Part shown: piece after piece, positions 6,927-14,452 of the stretch
Numbering within the stretch: position 1 is the first letter of the stretch
Layout of the letters: every line of letters begins with the position of its first letter
Notes under the pieces: model-generated
Told to the model about the DNA's origin: nothing
The model's database searches: none
Seen by the model: only the letters and a program-made list of their open reading frames with translations
Source: an uncultured Clostridia bacterium
GTDB lineage: Bacteria > Bacillota > Clostridia > Oscillospirales > CAG-272
NCBI GenBank assembly: GCA_947625265.1
Contig: CANQNM010000007.1
Coordinates: 1-32,421 of the forward strand
Direction of reading: 5' to 3'
DNA: 32,421 nt
Translations under genes and position numbers: made by a program

Positions 6927-8351
6927 TTATACAACAATTTCGTTGCCGGCGCCCACTTCTCCGCTTTCAAGCAGCGGTTTTACCACGTTTTTTACAAATT
7001 CTTCGGTCTGGCGGGGAGCCAATCCCACATAGTTGTGGCTGTCAAGAACAGGAAGCAGTTCTTCCATGGTGGTTTGGAACGCGGGATCAGCGCAGATGCG
7101 TTCCAAAAGATCGTTTTCCAACCCCTCTTCTTTCACTCTTTTTCCGGCGGCGATGGAGTGAATTCTGATACGCTCGTGGAGATCCTGCCGGTCGCCCCCC
7201 TTGCGCACGGCGTTCATCAGAATGTTTTCACTGGCCATGAAAGGCAGTTCGGCCGCCACTCTTTTGGCGATCATTCTGGGGTACACCACCATACCGGACG
7301 TCACGTTGATGTACAGATTGAGAACGGCGTCAATGGCGAGAAACGCTTCGGGCACCGACAGACGCTTGTTTGCCGAATCGTCCAGGGTTCTCTCCATCCA
7401 TTGGGTGGAAGCGGTGACGGCCGGATTGAGCGCGTCCGCGATCACGAATCTGCACAGCGCGCCGATGCGTTCGCTGCGCATGGGATTGCGCTTGTAAGGC
7501 ATGGCGGAGGATCCGATCTGATTTTTCTCAAAGGGTTCCTCCATCTCCTTAAACGATTGAAGGAGTCTCATATCGTTGGAGAATTTGTACGCCGACTGTG
7601 CGATGCCCGAAAGCACGGACAGAACCCTGGAATCAAATTTTCTTGAATATGTCTGTCCGGAAACGGGTACCACTTTGGGAAATCCCATTTCTTTTGCGAT
7701 GAGTTCTTCGGCTTTTTGGACCTTTTTCTCATCTCCGTCAAAAAGTTCGGCAAAACTTGCCTGTGTACCGGTGGTGCCTTTGGAACCCAAAAGGCAAAGG
7801 GAATTTGCCACATGATCAAGGTCTTCCACATCCATGGTGAGATCATACATCCAAAGAGTCGCGCGCTTGCCCACTGTGGTTAACTGCGCCGGCTGCAGGT
7901 GCGTATATGCCAGCGTGGGTTCGTCCTTCCATCGGAGCGCGAATTCAGAAAGGTTTTCCAGAACCTTCAGCAGTTTTTTCCTGACCACTTTGAGCGCTTC
8001 CCGCATGATGATCATGTCGGTATTGTCACCCACATAGCAGGAAGTCGCGCCCAAATGGATAATGGGACGGGCCTTGGGGCAGATGTCTCCCCATGCGTGA
8101 ATGTGCGCCATCACGTCGTGGCGCAGTTTTCTCTCATATTCCGCCGCTGCCTCATAGTCGATGTCATTTACATGGGCTTCCATCTCGGCGATCTGCTCGT
8201 CGGAGATGTTCACGCCCATTTTCTGCTCCGCCCTTGCGAGGGCAATCCACAGACGGTGGAAGGTGGTGAACTTCATGTCGGGGGAAAACAGATACTGCAT
8301 TTCCTTTCCGGCATAGCGGGTGGACAGGGGACTGGTATAACAATCGTTCAT
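6927..8351 (-). CDS. purB: adenylosuccinate lyase
   Basis: Cleaves SAICAR to AICAR and adenylosuccinate to AMP in purine synthesis. The 474-residue protein has HLGATSCYVGDN at 99-110, THLQPAQ at 150-156, TGTQASF at 194-200 and the flexible catalytic signature loop GSSAMPYKRNPMRSE at 280-294. At 474 residues, and with these motif forms, it resembles the longer subtype also found in animals and many Clostridia rather than the roughly 430-residue Bacillus form. GAAAGGAA precedes the ATG. It is downstream of the aminotransferase gene on the same strand and ends 7 bp from the 17-bp repeat array, convergent with the aro operon. Confidence 0.95.
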   Translation of the reverse strand: MNDCYTSPLSTRYAGKEMQYLFSPDMKFTTFHRLWIALARAEQKMGVNISDEQIAEMEAHVNDIDYEAAAEYERKLRHDVMAHIHAWGDICPKARPIIHLGATSCYVGDNTDMIIMREALKVVRKKLLKVLENLSEFALRWKDEPTLAYTHLQPAQLTTVGKRATLWMYDLTMDVEDLDHVANSLCLLGSKGTTGTQASFAELFDGDEKKVQKAEELIAKEMGFPKVVPVSGQTYSRKFDSRVLSVLSGIAQSAYKFSNDMRLLQSFKEMEEPFEKNQIGSSAMPYKRNPMRSERIGALCRFVIADALNPAVTASTQWMERTLDDSANKRLSVPEAFLAIDAVLNLYINVTSGMVVYPRMIAKRVAAELPFMASENILMNAVRKGGDRQDLHERIRIHSIAAGKRVKEEGLENDLLERICADPAFQTTMEELLPVLDSHNYVGLAPRQTEEFVKNVVKPLLESGEVGAGNEIVV

Positions 8352-8474
8352 TTTTGGAATTCCTTTCAGGAAATATCGTTTCAGCGCCGGATTTCGAATG
8401 TTTGCGTCTCCGGACGCTTTAAATTCTTTTTCGGCCTGCGTCTTTTTAGAAATTTTCTTATGGTTTTTGCCCTT

Positions 8475-9749
8475 TCACCGGCTTAGATATTTTTCAACCG
8501 CCGCAAGTTTGGCGCAAAGGCAAAGGGCCTCCGTCGCCTTTGTCAATTCTTCAATTTCAGGAAAGGAAGGAGCGATGCGTAGATTTCGGTCCAGAGGATC
8601 CTTTCCGTAGGGGAAGGTGTCACCTACATTTGTAAGTGTTACTCCCAGAGTTTTCGCCAACTCATAGGTGCGCGCGGCGGTTCCTTCGGGCAAATCCAGC
8701 GAGATAAAATATCCTCCCCGGGGTTTTGTCCAACTCCCCACGCCTACCGGGGCAAGTTCGCGTTCAAAAATTCGCAGAACCGTCTCAAATTTCGGACGGA
8801 GAATCTCTGCATGCTTTTTCATGTGTGCATATACGCCCTCCGCGTTGCCGAAGAAGAGCACGTGCCGCAGTTGGTTGAGTTTATCGTTGCAGATGGTCTG
8901 CTTTTCGATGATGCTTCTTGAGAATTCCATGTTCTCCTTCCCGGAGGCCATCATTGCCACACTGCCGCCGGCATAGGTGACTTTGGAGAAGGAAGCGAAA
9001 ATATATGCCATGTTCTCCTTGCCCGTTTTTTTGAGTTCCTCATAGAGATTGAGCAGAGGTTCGCCCCGATCATACAGATCATGAAACGCATAGGCGTTAT
9101 CCCAGAAAATGCGGAAGTCGTCGGCGGCGGGTTCAAGAGCGGCGAAACGACGCACCGTTTCGGGCGAATAGGTTACGCCGGTGGGATTGGAATATTTGGG
9201 TACGCACCAGATGGCTTTCACCGTCGGGTCCTTCACATAGTTCTCCACCTCGTCCATATCGGGACCGCTGGCGGTCATCTTTACGGCGATCAGTTGGGCG
9301 CCGAAGCATTGGGCAATGGCGAAGTGGCGATCATATCCCGGCGCCGGGCAGAGAACCTTGAGATTCTTCACGGTGCACAGGGGCGCGGCCCCTTTGTACG
9401 CGCCGAAAATCATGTGGCGGGCGAAGGTGTCAAACATCATTTGAAGGGAGGAGGACCCTCCCACAAAGATATTTTCGTAGGGAATGTCCAACAGTGCAGC
9501 GAAGAGTTTTCGCATTGCCGGCAAACCGTCAAGAACGCCGTAGTTCCGGCAGTCGGTTCCTTCAAAGCGGGTTTGCGCGTCTTCGTTTAACACGGTGAGC
9601 AGTCCTTCGGAAAGTTCCAATTGTGATGGGGAGGGCTTTCCTCTGGACATATCCAATTTCAGATTGGATTTTTTGTATTCATCGTACTTTTTTAAAAGCG
9701 CTTCTTTTTCTTTGATCAGTTCGCCGTGGGCGGCGGTTTCATAAAGCAT
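8475..9749 (-). CDS. aspartate aminotransferase, PF12897 (AspT-like) type
   Basis: A PLP-dependent class I/II aminotransferase of about 424 residues. The N-terminal KLDMSRGKPSPSQLELS (31-47) is characteristic of the PF12897 family, whose studied members are aspartate aminotransferases. PLP-site features are present: YSNPTG at 186-191, DNAY at 217-220 and the Schiff-base Lys256 in SFSK. The likely job is aspartate/2-oxoglutarate transamination, fitting a position next to purB, which uses aspartate-derived nitrogen. The start at 9749 (MLYETAA) is preferred because AGAGGG lies 9 nt before it; the frame is open up to an ATG at 9842, but those 31 codons look like leader. It is probably co-transcribed with purB, 123 nt downstream. 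Confidence 0.88.
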   Translation of the reverse strand: MLYETAAHGELIKEKEALLKKYDEYKKSNLKLDMSRGKPSPSQLELSEGLLTVLNEDAQTRFEGTDCRNYGVLDGLPAMRKLFAALLDIPYENIFVGGSSSLQMMFDTFARHMIFGAYKGAAPLCTVKNLKVLCPAPGYDRHFAIAQCFGAQLIAVKMTASGPDMDEVENYVKDPTVKAIWCVPKYSNPTGVTYSPETVRRFAALEPAADDFRIFWDNAYAFHDLYDRGEPLLNLYEELKKTGKENMAYIFASFSKVTYAGGSVAMMASGKENMEFSRSIIEKQTICNDKLNQLRHVLFFGNAEGVYAHMKKHAEILRPKFETVLRIFERELAPVGVGSWTKPRGGYFISLDLPEGTAARTYELAKTLGVTLTNVGDTFPYGKDPLDRNLRIAPSFPEIEELTKATEALCLCAKLAAVEKYLSR

Positions 9750-9884
9750 CACGACCATCCCTCTCATGTACGGTTTATTTGCGGATTTACACCCCACACC
9801 ATTATATCCGCCTTTTTTCTTTTTGTACAGAGGATTGATCAAAATTTCCTTATTCCCGTTTTTTATGGTTTTTATAGGTTTATC

Positions 9885-9907
9885 TTATACTTTCATCTAA
9901 AGTATAA
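9885..9907. promoter_or_regulatory. AT-rich dyad between divergent genes, possible operator
   Basis: TTATACTTT (9885-9893) and AAAGTATAA (9899-9907) are perfect 9-bp inverted arms with a 5-bp centre. They sit in the AT-rich stretch between the aminotransferase (-) and thyA (+). Each arm contains TATACT, a good -10 hexamer, on its own strand, so a protein bound here could block promoters in both directions. No convincing -35 box was found for either. Confidence 0.4.
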
Positions 9908-9940
9908 ATATATTTTATATATTGTGCTCGAAAATTCTCT

Positions 9941-9968
9941 TTGCAAAGGCGAAAAGCTATGGTATACT
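9941..9968 (+). promoter_or_regulatory. promoter for thyA
   Basis: TTGCAA (9941-9946), a 16-bp spacer and TATACT (9963-9968), preceded by TG in the extended -10 position. Transcription would start near 9975, giving a leader of about 260 nt before thyA. Confidence 0.6.
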
Positions 9969-10033
9969 GTCGGAGGGACGTCTGCATTCAAGAATTCCCA
10001 TGTTCCGATGTGCCCAAAAACCGACGCGTTTGA

Positions 10034-10110
10034 GCGCGGCGTTTGAAAAAAAAATACCGCCCGTGCGGCGCATAAAGATTTTTGAGAGCGCGTTTTTCAA
10101 ACGGGAGCGC
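10034..10110 (+). other. structured thyA leader
   Basis: Within the long thyA leader, CGTTTGAAAAA (10040-10050) and TTTTTCAAACG (10093-10103) are perfect 11-nt complements, flanked by GCGC at 10034-10037 and 10107-10110. An inner CCGC/GCGG hairpin lies near 10057-10068. No known riboswitch pattern was recognised, and there is no U-run typical of a terminator after the outer stem. The remaining gap 9750-10235 holds no credible gene. Confidence 0.4.
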
Positions 10111-10235
10111 GGGGGAAGGGCGCCACAGCGCCGAAATTCCTTATTCTTAAAGTTCTTAAAAGCGCGTAAGATTCAGGTCGGCCTAAAAACTCAAAAATCC
10201 GGAATTCAAAAATTCAGAGAGGAGCGGTCATAAAA

Positions 10236-11066
10236 ATGAGTTCGGCAGACAGAGCGTTTATCGCCACCTGCAAAGATATTCTCGAAAAGGGAACCATGGT
10301 CACCGATCCCAAAGTCCGTCCCCGGTGGGAGGACGGAAGCCTTGCGTATACGAAAAAACTTTTCGGCGTGGTGAACCGCTACGATTTACGGGAGGATTTC
10401 CCTTTGATCACCCTTCGTCCCATCTCCCTTGAGGCGGCGGTGGATGAAGTGCTGTGGATCTGGCAAAAGAAGTCCTCCAATATAAAGGATCTGCACAGTC
10501 ACATCTGGGACGCCTGGGCGGATGAGAACGGATCGATCGGAAAGGCGTACGGGTATCAGTTGGGCATCAAGCACCGGTATAGGGAGGGGATGTTCGATCA
10601 GGTGGACAGGGTACTCTTCGACCTGAAAAACAACCCCTGTTCCAGGAGAATCTTAACCAATCTTTACAATTTTGAGGATCTGCACGAGATGCGTTTGTAT
10701 CCCTGCGCATACAGTGTGACCTTCAATGTGACGGGCAATACGCTCAACGCCATCCTGAACCAACGCTCTCAGGATATGCTTGCCGCAAATGCCTGGAACG
10801 TGGCCCAATATGCGGCGCTGCTGATGATGTTTGCCCAGGTTTCGGGTCTTGTGGCGGGGGAACTGGTGCATGTCATTGCGGATGCGCACATCTACGACCG
10901 CCACATTCCCATTGTGGAAAATCTTCTCTCCCGTCCCACATACGAAGCTCCAAAAGTGACCCTTGACCGATCGGTCACGGATTTCTATGCTTTTACTCCC
11001 CAAAGTTTTGTTGTGGAAAATTACCGTCACGGTGAAAAGATTCCCAAATTTCCTGTCGCAGTGTGA
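10236..11066 (+). CDS. thyA: thymidylate synthase, divergent clostridial type
   Basis: Methylates dUMP to dTMP with methylene-tetrahydrofolate. The 276-residue protein keeps the ThyA plan: HIWDAWADENGSIGKAYGYQ (89-108), the phosphate-binding SRRIL (136-140), the catalytic cysteine Cys157 in LYPCAYS, QRSQD at 176-180, NVAQYA at 188-193 and ADAHIYDRH at 215-223. It departs from the usual family at strongly conserved spots: the residue after the catalytic Cys is Ala instead of His, and NAWN replaces the common PFN. I recall similar variants in gut Clostridia, so this looks like a lineage rather than decay. GAGAGGAG lies about 11 nt before the ATG. No dihydrofolate reductase gene is adjacent. Confidence 0.88.
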   Translation: MSSADRAFIATCKDILEKGTMVTDPKVRPRWEDGSLAYTKKLFGVVNRYDLREDFPLITLRPISLEAAVDEVLWIWQKKSSNIKDLHSHIWDAWADENGSIGKAYGYQLGIKHRYREGMFDQVDRVLFDLKNNPCSRRILTNLYNFEDLHEMRLYPCAYSVTFNVTGNTLNAILNQRSQDMLAANAWNVAQYAALLMMFAQVSGLVAGELVHVIADAHIYDRHIPIVENLLSRPTYEAPKVTLDRSVTDFYAFTPQSFVVENYRHGEKIPKFPVAV

Positions 11067-11106
11067 ATCTGACGGCCTTGGAAGGGACAAAAAACCGGAA
11101 ATCCCC

Positions 11107-11135
11107 TTGACAAACCGGTTTGTGCGTGCTACAAT
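11107..11135 (+). promoter_or_regulatory. strong promoter with palindrome over -35/spacer
   Basis: TTGACA (11107-11112), 17-bp spacer, TACAAT (11130-11135) with TGC just before the -10: near consensus. ACAAACCGGTTTGT (11110-11123) is a perfect 14-bp palindrome overlapping the -35 and spacer, a typical repressor-site position. The first 13 bases also occur at the -35 of the M23 peptidase promoter on the other strand at 22231-22243. Confidence 0.75.
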
Positions 11136-11141
11136 TCCGCT

Positions 11142-11262
11142 TGCGTTCGGAAAAGAAAAGGGCGCGCAGCCGGGTTTGCCGGGAATGTACGGCGATTGTC
11201 CGCCCAACTTTTTTCGGGATCTGAGGTGCGCCAAAAGCGCTTGCGTCCGCAAGTGCTTTTTT
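11142..11262 (+). ncRNA. candidate ~120-nt small RNA or attenuated leader
   Basis: A near-consensus promoter starts transcription near 11142 and a strong intrinsic terminator ends it at about 11262, with no credible reading frame in between. The interior can fold: GGCGCGC (11161-11167) pairs with GTGCGCC (11226-11232), enclosing small hairpins such as GGCG/CGCC near 11193. I do not recognise SRP RNA, 6S RNA or any riboswitch class. It could be a free small RNA or the terminated leader of the membrane-protein gene at 11557, about 300 nt further on. Confidence 0.4.
11233..11262 (+). terminator. intrinsic terminator
   Basis: AAAAGCGCTTGC and GCAAGTGCTTTT form a stem with one G-U pair and a four-base loop, followed by a T-run ending at 11262. 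It is well placed to end a short transcript from the promoter at 11107. Confidence 0.75.
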
Positions 11263-11346
11263 CAATGAGCGAACAAACTGAAAAAATGCCCGAAGGGTGC
11301 AAAGTCCGCCAAGAGGACTCGCAGGTTCGGCGTTCAGAAAATGCCG

Positions 11347-11431
11347 GGCATGGGGATACTTGGCATGGGGATACCTGGCATGGGGATACCTGGCATGAGG
11401 ATGCCGGGCATGAGGATGCCGGGCATGGGGC
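11347..11431. repeat. 15-bp tandem repeat, about 5.7 copies
   Basis: Units GGCATGGGGATACCT (three copies, one ending in TT) are followed by GGCATGAGGATGCCG (two copies) and a broken sixth unit. The array lies between the terminator at 11262 and the gene at 11557. The 490-nt gap 11067-11556 otherwise holds the promoter, terminator and no gene. Confidence 0.92.
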
Positions 11432-11556
11432 GCCGTCTTCGGACGATGACCGCGCTGTCTGTATGCACACGGAGCGGTTTGCGGGCATTTCAAAATTTGA
11501 ACGTTTAAATTTTTGCATAAATAAAAATGTTTAAAAAATTGGAAAGGACGATAGTC

Positions 11557-11910
11557 ATGGCGAAAAAAGCGGCGACGCCTTCCGCACAGCGGGTGGTGAT
11601 CAGCATTGTGTATATATTCATGGGTGTGGGAACGCTTCTTACGGCGTTGGACGTTCTCAAAGGACTTTTTCATGGGGTCATGCCCGGAACCACCTCTCTT
11701 TTGACGGCGGTGGTGGGCGTGATCACGCTTCTTGCGGGAATTTTCGGGCTGTTCAAACTGAAACGGTCAGCCAGCATCTGGATGGGTGTTTTGATTTTCG
11801 CGGTTTCGGTGCTGAATCTTGTTTTTGCGGTGCTGGACTTGGATTTTCACACTGTCGGAACGGCGCTGATGCAGGCGGCGATTGCCTGGCTTTACATCGT
11901 ATGCGTCTGA
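11557..11910 (+). CDS. small membrane protein of unknown function (117 aa)
   Basis: I do not recognise the family. The product is almost entirely hydrophobic after a short basic N-terminus (MAKKAATPSAQR), with four likely membrane helices: about 13-34, 46-68, 73-95 and 99-117. This resembles generic four-helix DUF membrane proteins, with no catalytic or binding motif. The ATG at 11557 is chosen because GGAAAGGA lies 8 nt before it; an in-frame ATG ten codons earlier lacks a ribosome site. It is the first gene of the 11557-16716 cluster and lies behind a very long, repeat-containing leader. Confidence 0.7.
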   Translation: MAKKAATPSAQRVVISIVYIFMGVGTLLTALDVLKGLFHGVMPGTTSLLTAVVGVITLLAGIFGLFKLKRSASIWMGVLIFAVSVLNLVFAVLDLDFHTVGTALMQAAIAWLYIVCV

Positions 11911-11929
11911 AAAAGTTTCTTCTGAATCA

Positions 11930-12031
11930 TTCCTGATTTTGAGAAATTGCTCCTGCTTTTGGGGAGGCCGTTTCTGCTTTTTTGGAGAATCGCTTCTGAT
12001 TTCGGAAAGTTATTCCCGATTTAGGGAACCT
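11930..12031. repeat. degenerate ~20-bp tandem repeat with small dyads
   Basis: Five related units of 18-22 bp start at 11930, 11951, 11972, 11994 and 12014, each following TTCTG/TCCTG/TCCCG + ATTT/CTTT + G/A-rich. Each has short inverted arms that change together: TTC/GAA, TCC/GGA, TTCT/AGAA, TTC/GAA and TCCC/GGGA. A possible sixth, weaker copy follows at 12032. The rest of the gap 11911-12229 holds no credible gene. Confidence 0.55.
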
Positions 12032-12229
12032 TCCCCTGTTTAAAGCGACCTGAACGGTTCTGAGAACCCGGACTGGAACGGAACTTTTTGAGACTGTTTC
12101 GGCATTTTGTCTGGCCAACGGGCGAGGCGAAAATTGAGGCGGCCGCGTTTGGTCTGCGTCCTGCCGAGAGGGAGGAAAGCGCGCGCCGTTTCACGGCAAA
12201 ACGCCGTGTGCGAGAAAGGAAAAACGGGC

Positions 12230-13618
12230 ATGAACACATTGATTGGGACTTTTACGGAATGCTCCAGAAGTCTTTCTTTTCCGGGGTGCGGAAAAAAGAA
12301 AATTTTTTGCGACAGCCGAGAAACCGCGGCGCACTGCGTCATCCCTTTCGGAAATTTCAAGGCTGATTTTGTCTTTATGCTGAGGGGCGCGGCGCCCGGT
12401 TTACGCAACCTGCTCTCTGTGCGGCTCCTCCAGACGGGTGAAAGTCCTCTGTGTCTTTCACTTTCCGCCGCGGCGCTTCGTGTTTTCCCTGACCGGTACA
12501 TTAGTTATGACTACCCGTATGTGGCGACGTGCGAGCAGTTGACCGACGCCTTTTCGGAACTGGGCGAATCTTTCACGCGGATTCTTCCGGGGCTTTCGGA
12601 ATATATGGCAAACGCCGCGAACCGGAAGAAACTTTTTGCAGACGCTGCAAAAGAAGTGAATGAGTCTTTTAAAAACGATCTTTTTGTCTATGAAAGCGGA
12701 GAGTATACTGTTGCGGAAGAAATGGAGGGATACGACGCCGAAAGGGCGATGCAATATTTTGAGCGCATGAAGACCGCAAGACGTTTTCTTCCTCCCTTCA
12801 CCGAATTTTATTTTGGAAGGACCGGGAGGGCTCTTGAGGGGCTGGGGGGCTACGCGCAGGGAGATGACGACGTGCGAAGACTTCTGGATGTGCCGGAGGA
12901 TCGGATTTTTTTTACCTCCCTGCAAAAGCAGTTGTTCCTTCTATCGAGAAAAAGCAACCGTTTTTCCGCTCTTCCCAAGATCTTTCTGTCCTTTGTTTTG
13001 GCAGAACTTCTGGTTTGTATTCCCTCCGCGCTGATTTTTTCGACGCTTTATCTCTTTTCCGCCGGCGTTTTTGACAGAGCCACCATATTCTCCACCGCCA
13101 TGTCGGAGGGACAGATACAGTTTTTGGCGGTGCCGGTGCTGCTTTCGGGACTGATATTTCTTTGCTTTGATCAAAGCATCATCTACAGGCTTCTGTATCC
13201 GAAGAAACAGTATAAAAGTTACGCAGCGATGGCGCATCCTTTGGAACGGAGGCTTTTTAAGGGACTAGGGACTGTGCTTCTGACGGTATTTGTGACGCTT
13301 ACACTGCTCATGGGCAACATGACCGTCCGGTTTGAGGAGAACCGTTTTGCCAACGGCACGAACTTTTTTACCTACGGCCAGACGTTCTATCTTTACGAAC
13401 AGATCGAAAAGGCGGCGTGGGTAGACCGCCGCGTTGTGTCGGGCGGGAGGACTGTCGAGGGCACCAACATGGTTTTTGAAATGTCTGACGGAACGGTCAT
13501 TGATTTTTACGCTTACGCGTCAAAGGAAAAAATGGAGAAAGAAGTGGCTCCGCTGCTTCTCAAAAAGGGCATAGAAATCGGTCACTTTGAGACTCTTGAG
13601 GAATTCAGTGCTTCGTAA
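12230..13618 (+). CDS. membrane protein of unknown function (462 aa)
   Basis: I recognise no family. The first 250 residues look soluble and mixed in charge; three membrane helices follow at about 251-278, 297-320 and 344-366; the last 95 residues form a second soluble domain ending in EEFSAS. The final part (SGGRTVEGTNMVFEMSDGT) reads like a small beta-rich domain outside the membrane, which is a guess. ATG 12230 is chosen because AGAAAGGA lies about 10 nt upstream; the frame is open back to 12107, but those codons read like GC-rich leader. It sits between a small membrane protein and a PHP hydrolase on the same strand. Confidence 0.75.
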   Translation: MNTLIGTFTECSRSLSFPGCGKKKIFCDSRETAAHCVIPFGNFKADFVFMLRGAAPGLRNLLSVRLLQTGESPLCLSLSAAALRVFPDRYISYDYPYVATCEQLTDAFSELGESFTRILPGLSEYMANAANRKKLFADAAKEVNESFKNDLFVYESGEYTVAEEMEGYDAERAMQYFERMKTARRFLPPFTEFYFGRTGRALEGLGGYAQGDDDVRRLLDVPEDRIFFTSLQKQLFLLSRKSNRFSALPKIFLSFVLAELLVCIPSALIFSTLYLFSAGVFDRATIFSTAMSEGQIQFLAVPVLLSGLIFLCFDQSIIYRLLYPKKQYKSYAAMAHPLERRLFKGLGTVLLTVFVTLTLLMGNMTVRFEENRFANGTNFFTYGQTFYLYEQIEKAAWVDRRVVSGGRTVEGTNMVFEMSDGTVIDFYAYASKEKMEKEVAPLLLKKGIEIGHFETLEEFSAS

Positions 13619-13702
13619 ATGCAAAGAATTTTGGGACTTGTCCCAAAAAACGGGGAACGGAGCGCGGATGTTTCGAAGAAGTCACAAAGACGGAACAACC
13701 GT

Positions 13703-14452
13703 ATGAAGGTTTTCAAAACCGAAAGGGGGAAAGGAAAAATCAAACTTTTTGACATGCATGTGCATACCAAGGGAATCTCCCTTTGCAGCAGACTCTCCGC
13801 TGGGGATCTGTGCCGGGCGTTGAAGGAGGATCAAACCGACGGTTTTGTACTTACCAACCACTACTCCCCAGCACATCTGAGGGGATCTTTGGGGCAGTGG
13901 CTGAAGAACTATCAGGAGGAATACGAGCGCACTGCCGAAGAGGCGGAAAGATGGGGACTGCGCGCTCTGTTCGGCATGGAAGTAACGCTGGGAACGAGGG
14001 ACTTTCTGCTCTACGGCGTGACGCCGGAGTGCCTGTATGGGAGCGAGCGGCCGCTATGGGAATATACCCTTGAGGAACTGTGGGAATTTGCGCATGAAAG
14101 GGAGGCGCTGCTTGTGCACGCTCATCCCTATCGCGGAGGCGGCGTTCCCGCGGATTTCAGATATCTGGACGGCGTGGAGATCAACTGTCACCCTCTGTAC
14201 CTTCAAAACGCAAAGGAAGAGGTGACCGCTTACGCGAAGGAGCATCGATTGTTCGTGACCTGCGGCAGTGATTATCATGGGGATGTTTACAAGGCGCACT
14301 GCGGGGTGTGGCTGCCGGACGGACTTTCGGGGGAAAAGGAGTTGGCGATGTTTCTAAAAAGCGGTCAGCCGGAACTTCTTGTGCACGACATTGATCCCCG
14401 CCGGGCAGAGCAAACCAACATCTACAACAGGAACCGGAGGAAAGACTCTTGA
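13703..14452 (+). CDS. PHP-domain metal-dependent hydrolase
   Basis: A polymerase-and-histidinol-phosphatase (PHP) fold protein, probably a phosphoesterase with a two- or three-metal site. From ATG 13703 it has 249 residues and the expected ligand series: DMHVHT (17-22; His19, His21), NH at 52-53, Glu93 in GMEVTLG, HAHP at 139-142 and SDYHG at 189-193 (Asp190, His192). The substrate cannot be told from sequence; the family includes nucleases, histidinol phosphatases and nucleotide phosphatases. The start is uncertain: ATG 13619, just after the previous stop, is also in frame, and neither has a strong ribosome site. Its stop overlaps the TTG start of the next gene by 4 nt. Confidence 0.82.
   Translation: MKVFKTERGKGKIKLFDMHVHTKGISLCSRLSAGDLCRALKEDQTDGFVLTNHYSPAHLRGSLGQWLKNYQEEYERTAEEAERWGLRALFGMEVTLGTRDFLLYGVTPECLYGSERPLWEYTLEELWEFAHEREALLVHAHPYRGGGVPADFRYLDGVEINCHPLYLQNAKEEVTAYAKEHRLFVTCGSDYHGDVYKAHCGVWLPDGLSGEKELAMFLKSGQPELLVHDIDPRRAEQTNIYNRNRRKDS

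Noticed and set aside
6334-7646. Three long overlapping plus-strand frames through the 17-bp array
   Set aside because: They are open only because the repeat unit has no stop in any frame; outside it they run antisense to purB or through the terminator.
11138-11254. Antiterminator pairing: CGCTTGCG occurs at 11138-11145 and again in the terminator arm at 11238-11245
   Set aside because: The first copy lies mostly before the expected transcription start near 11142, so it would not be in the RNA.
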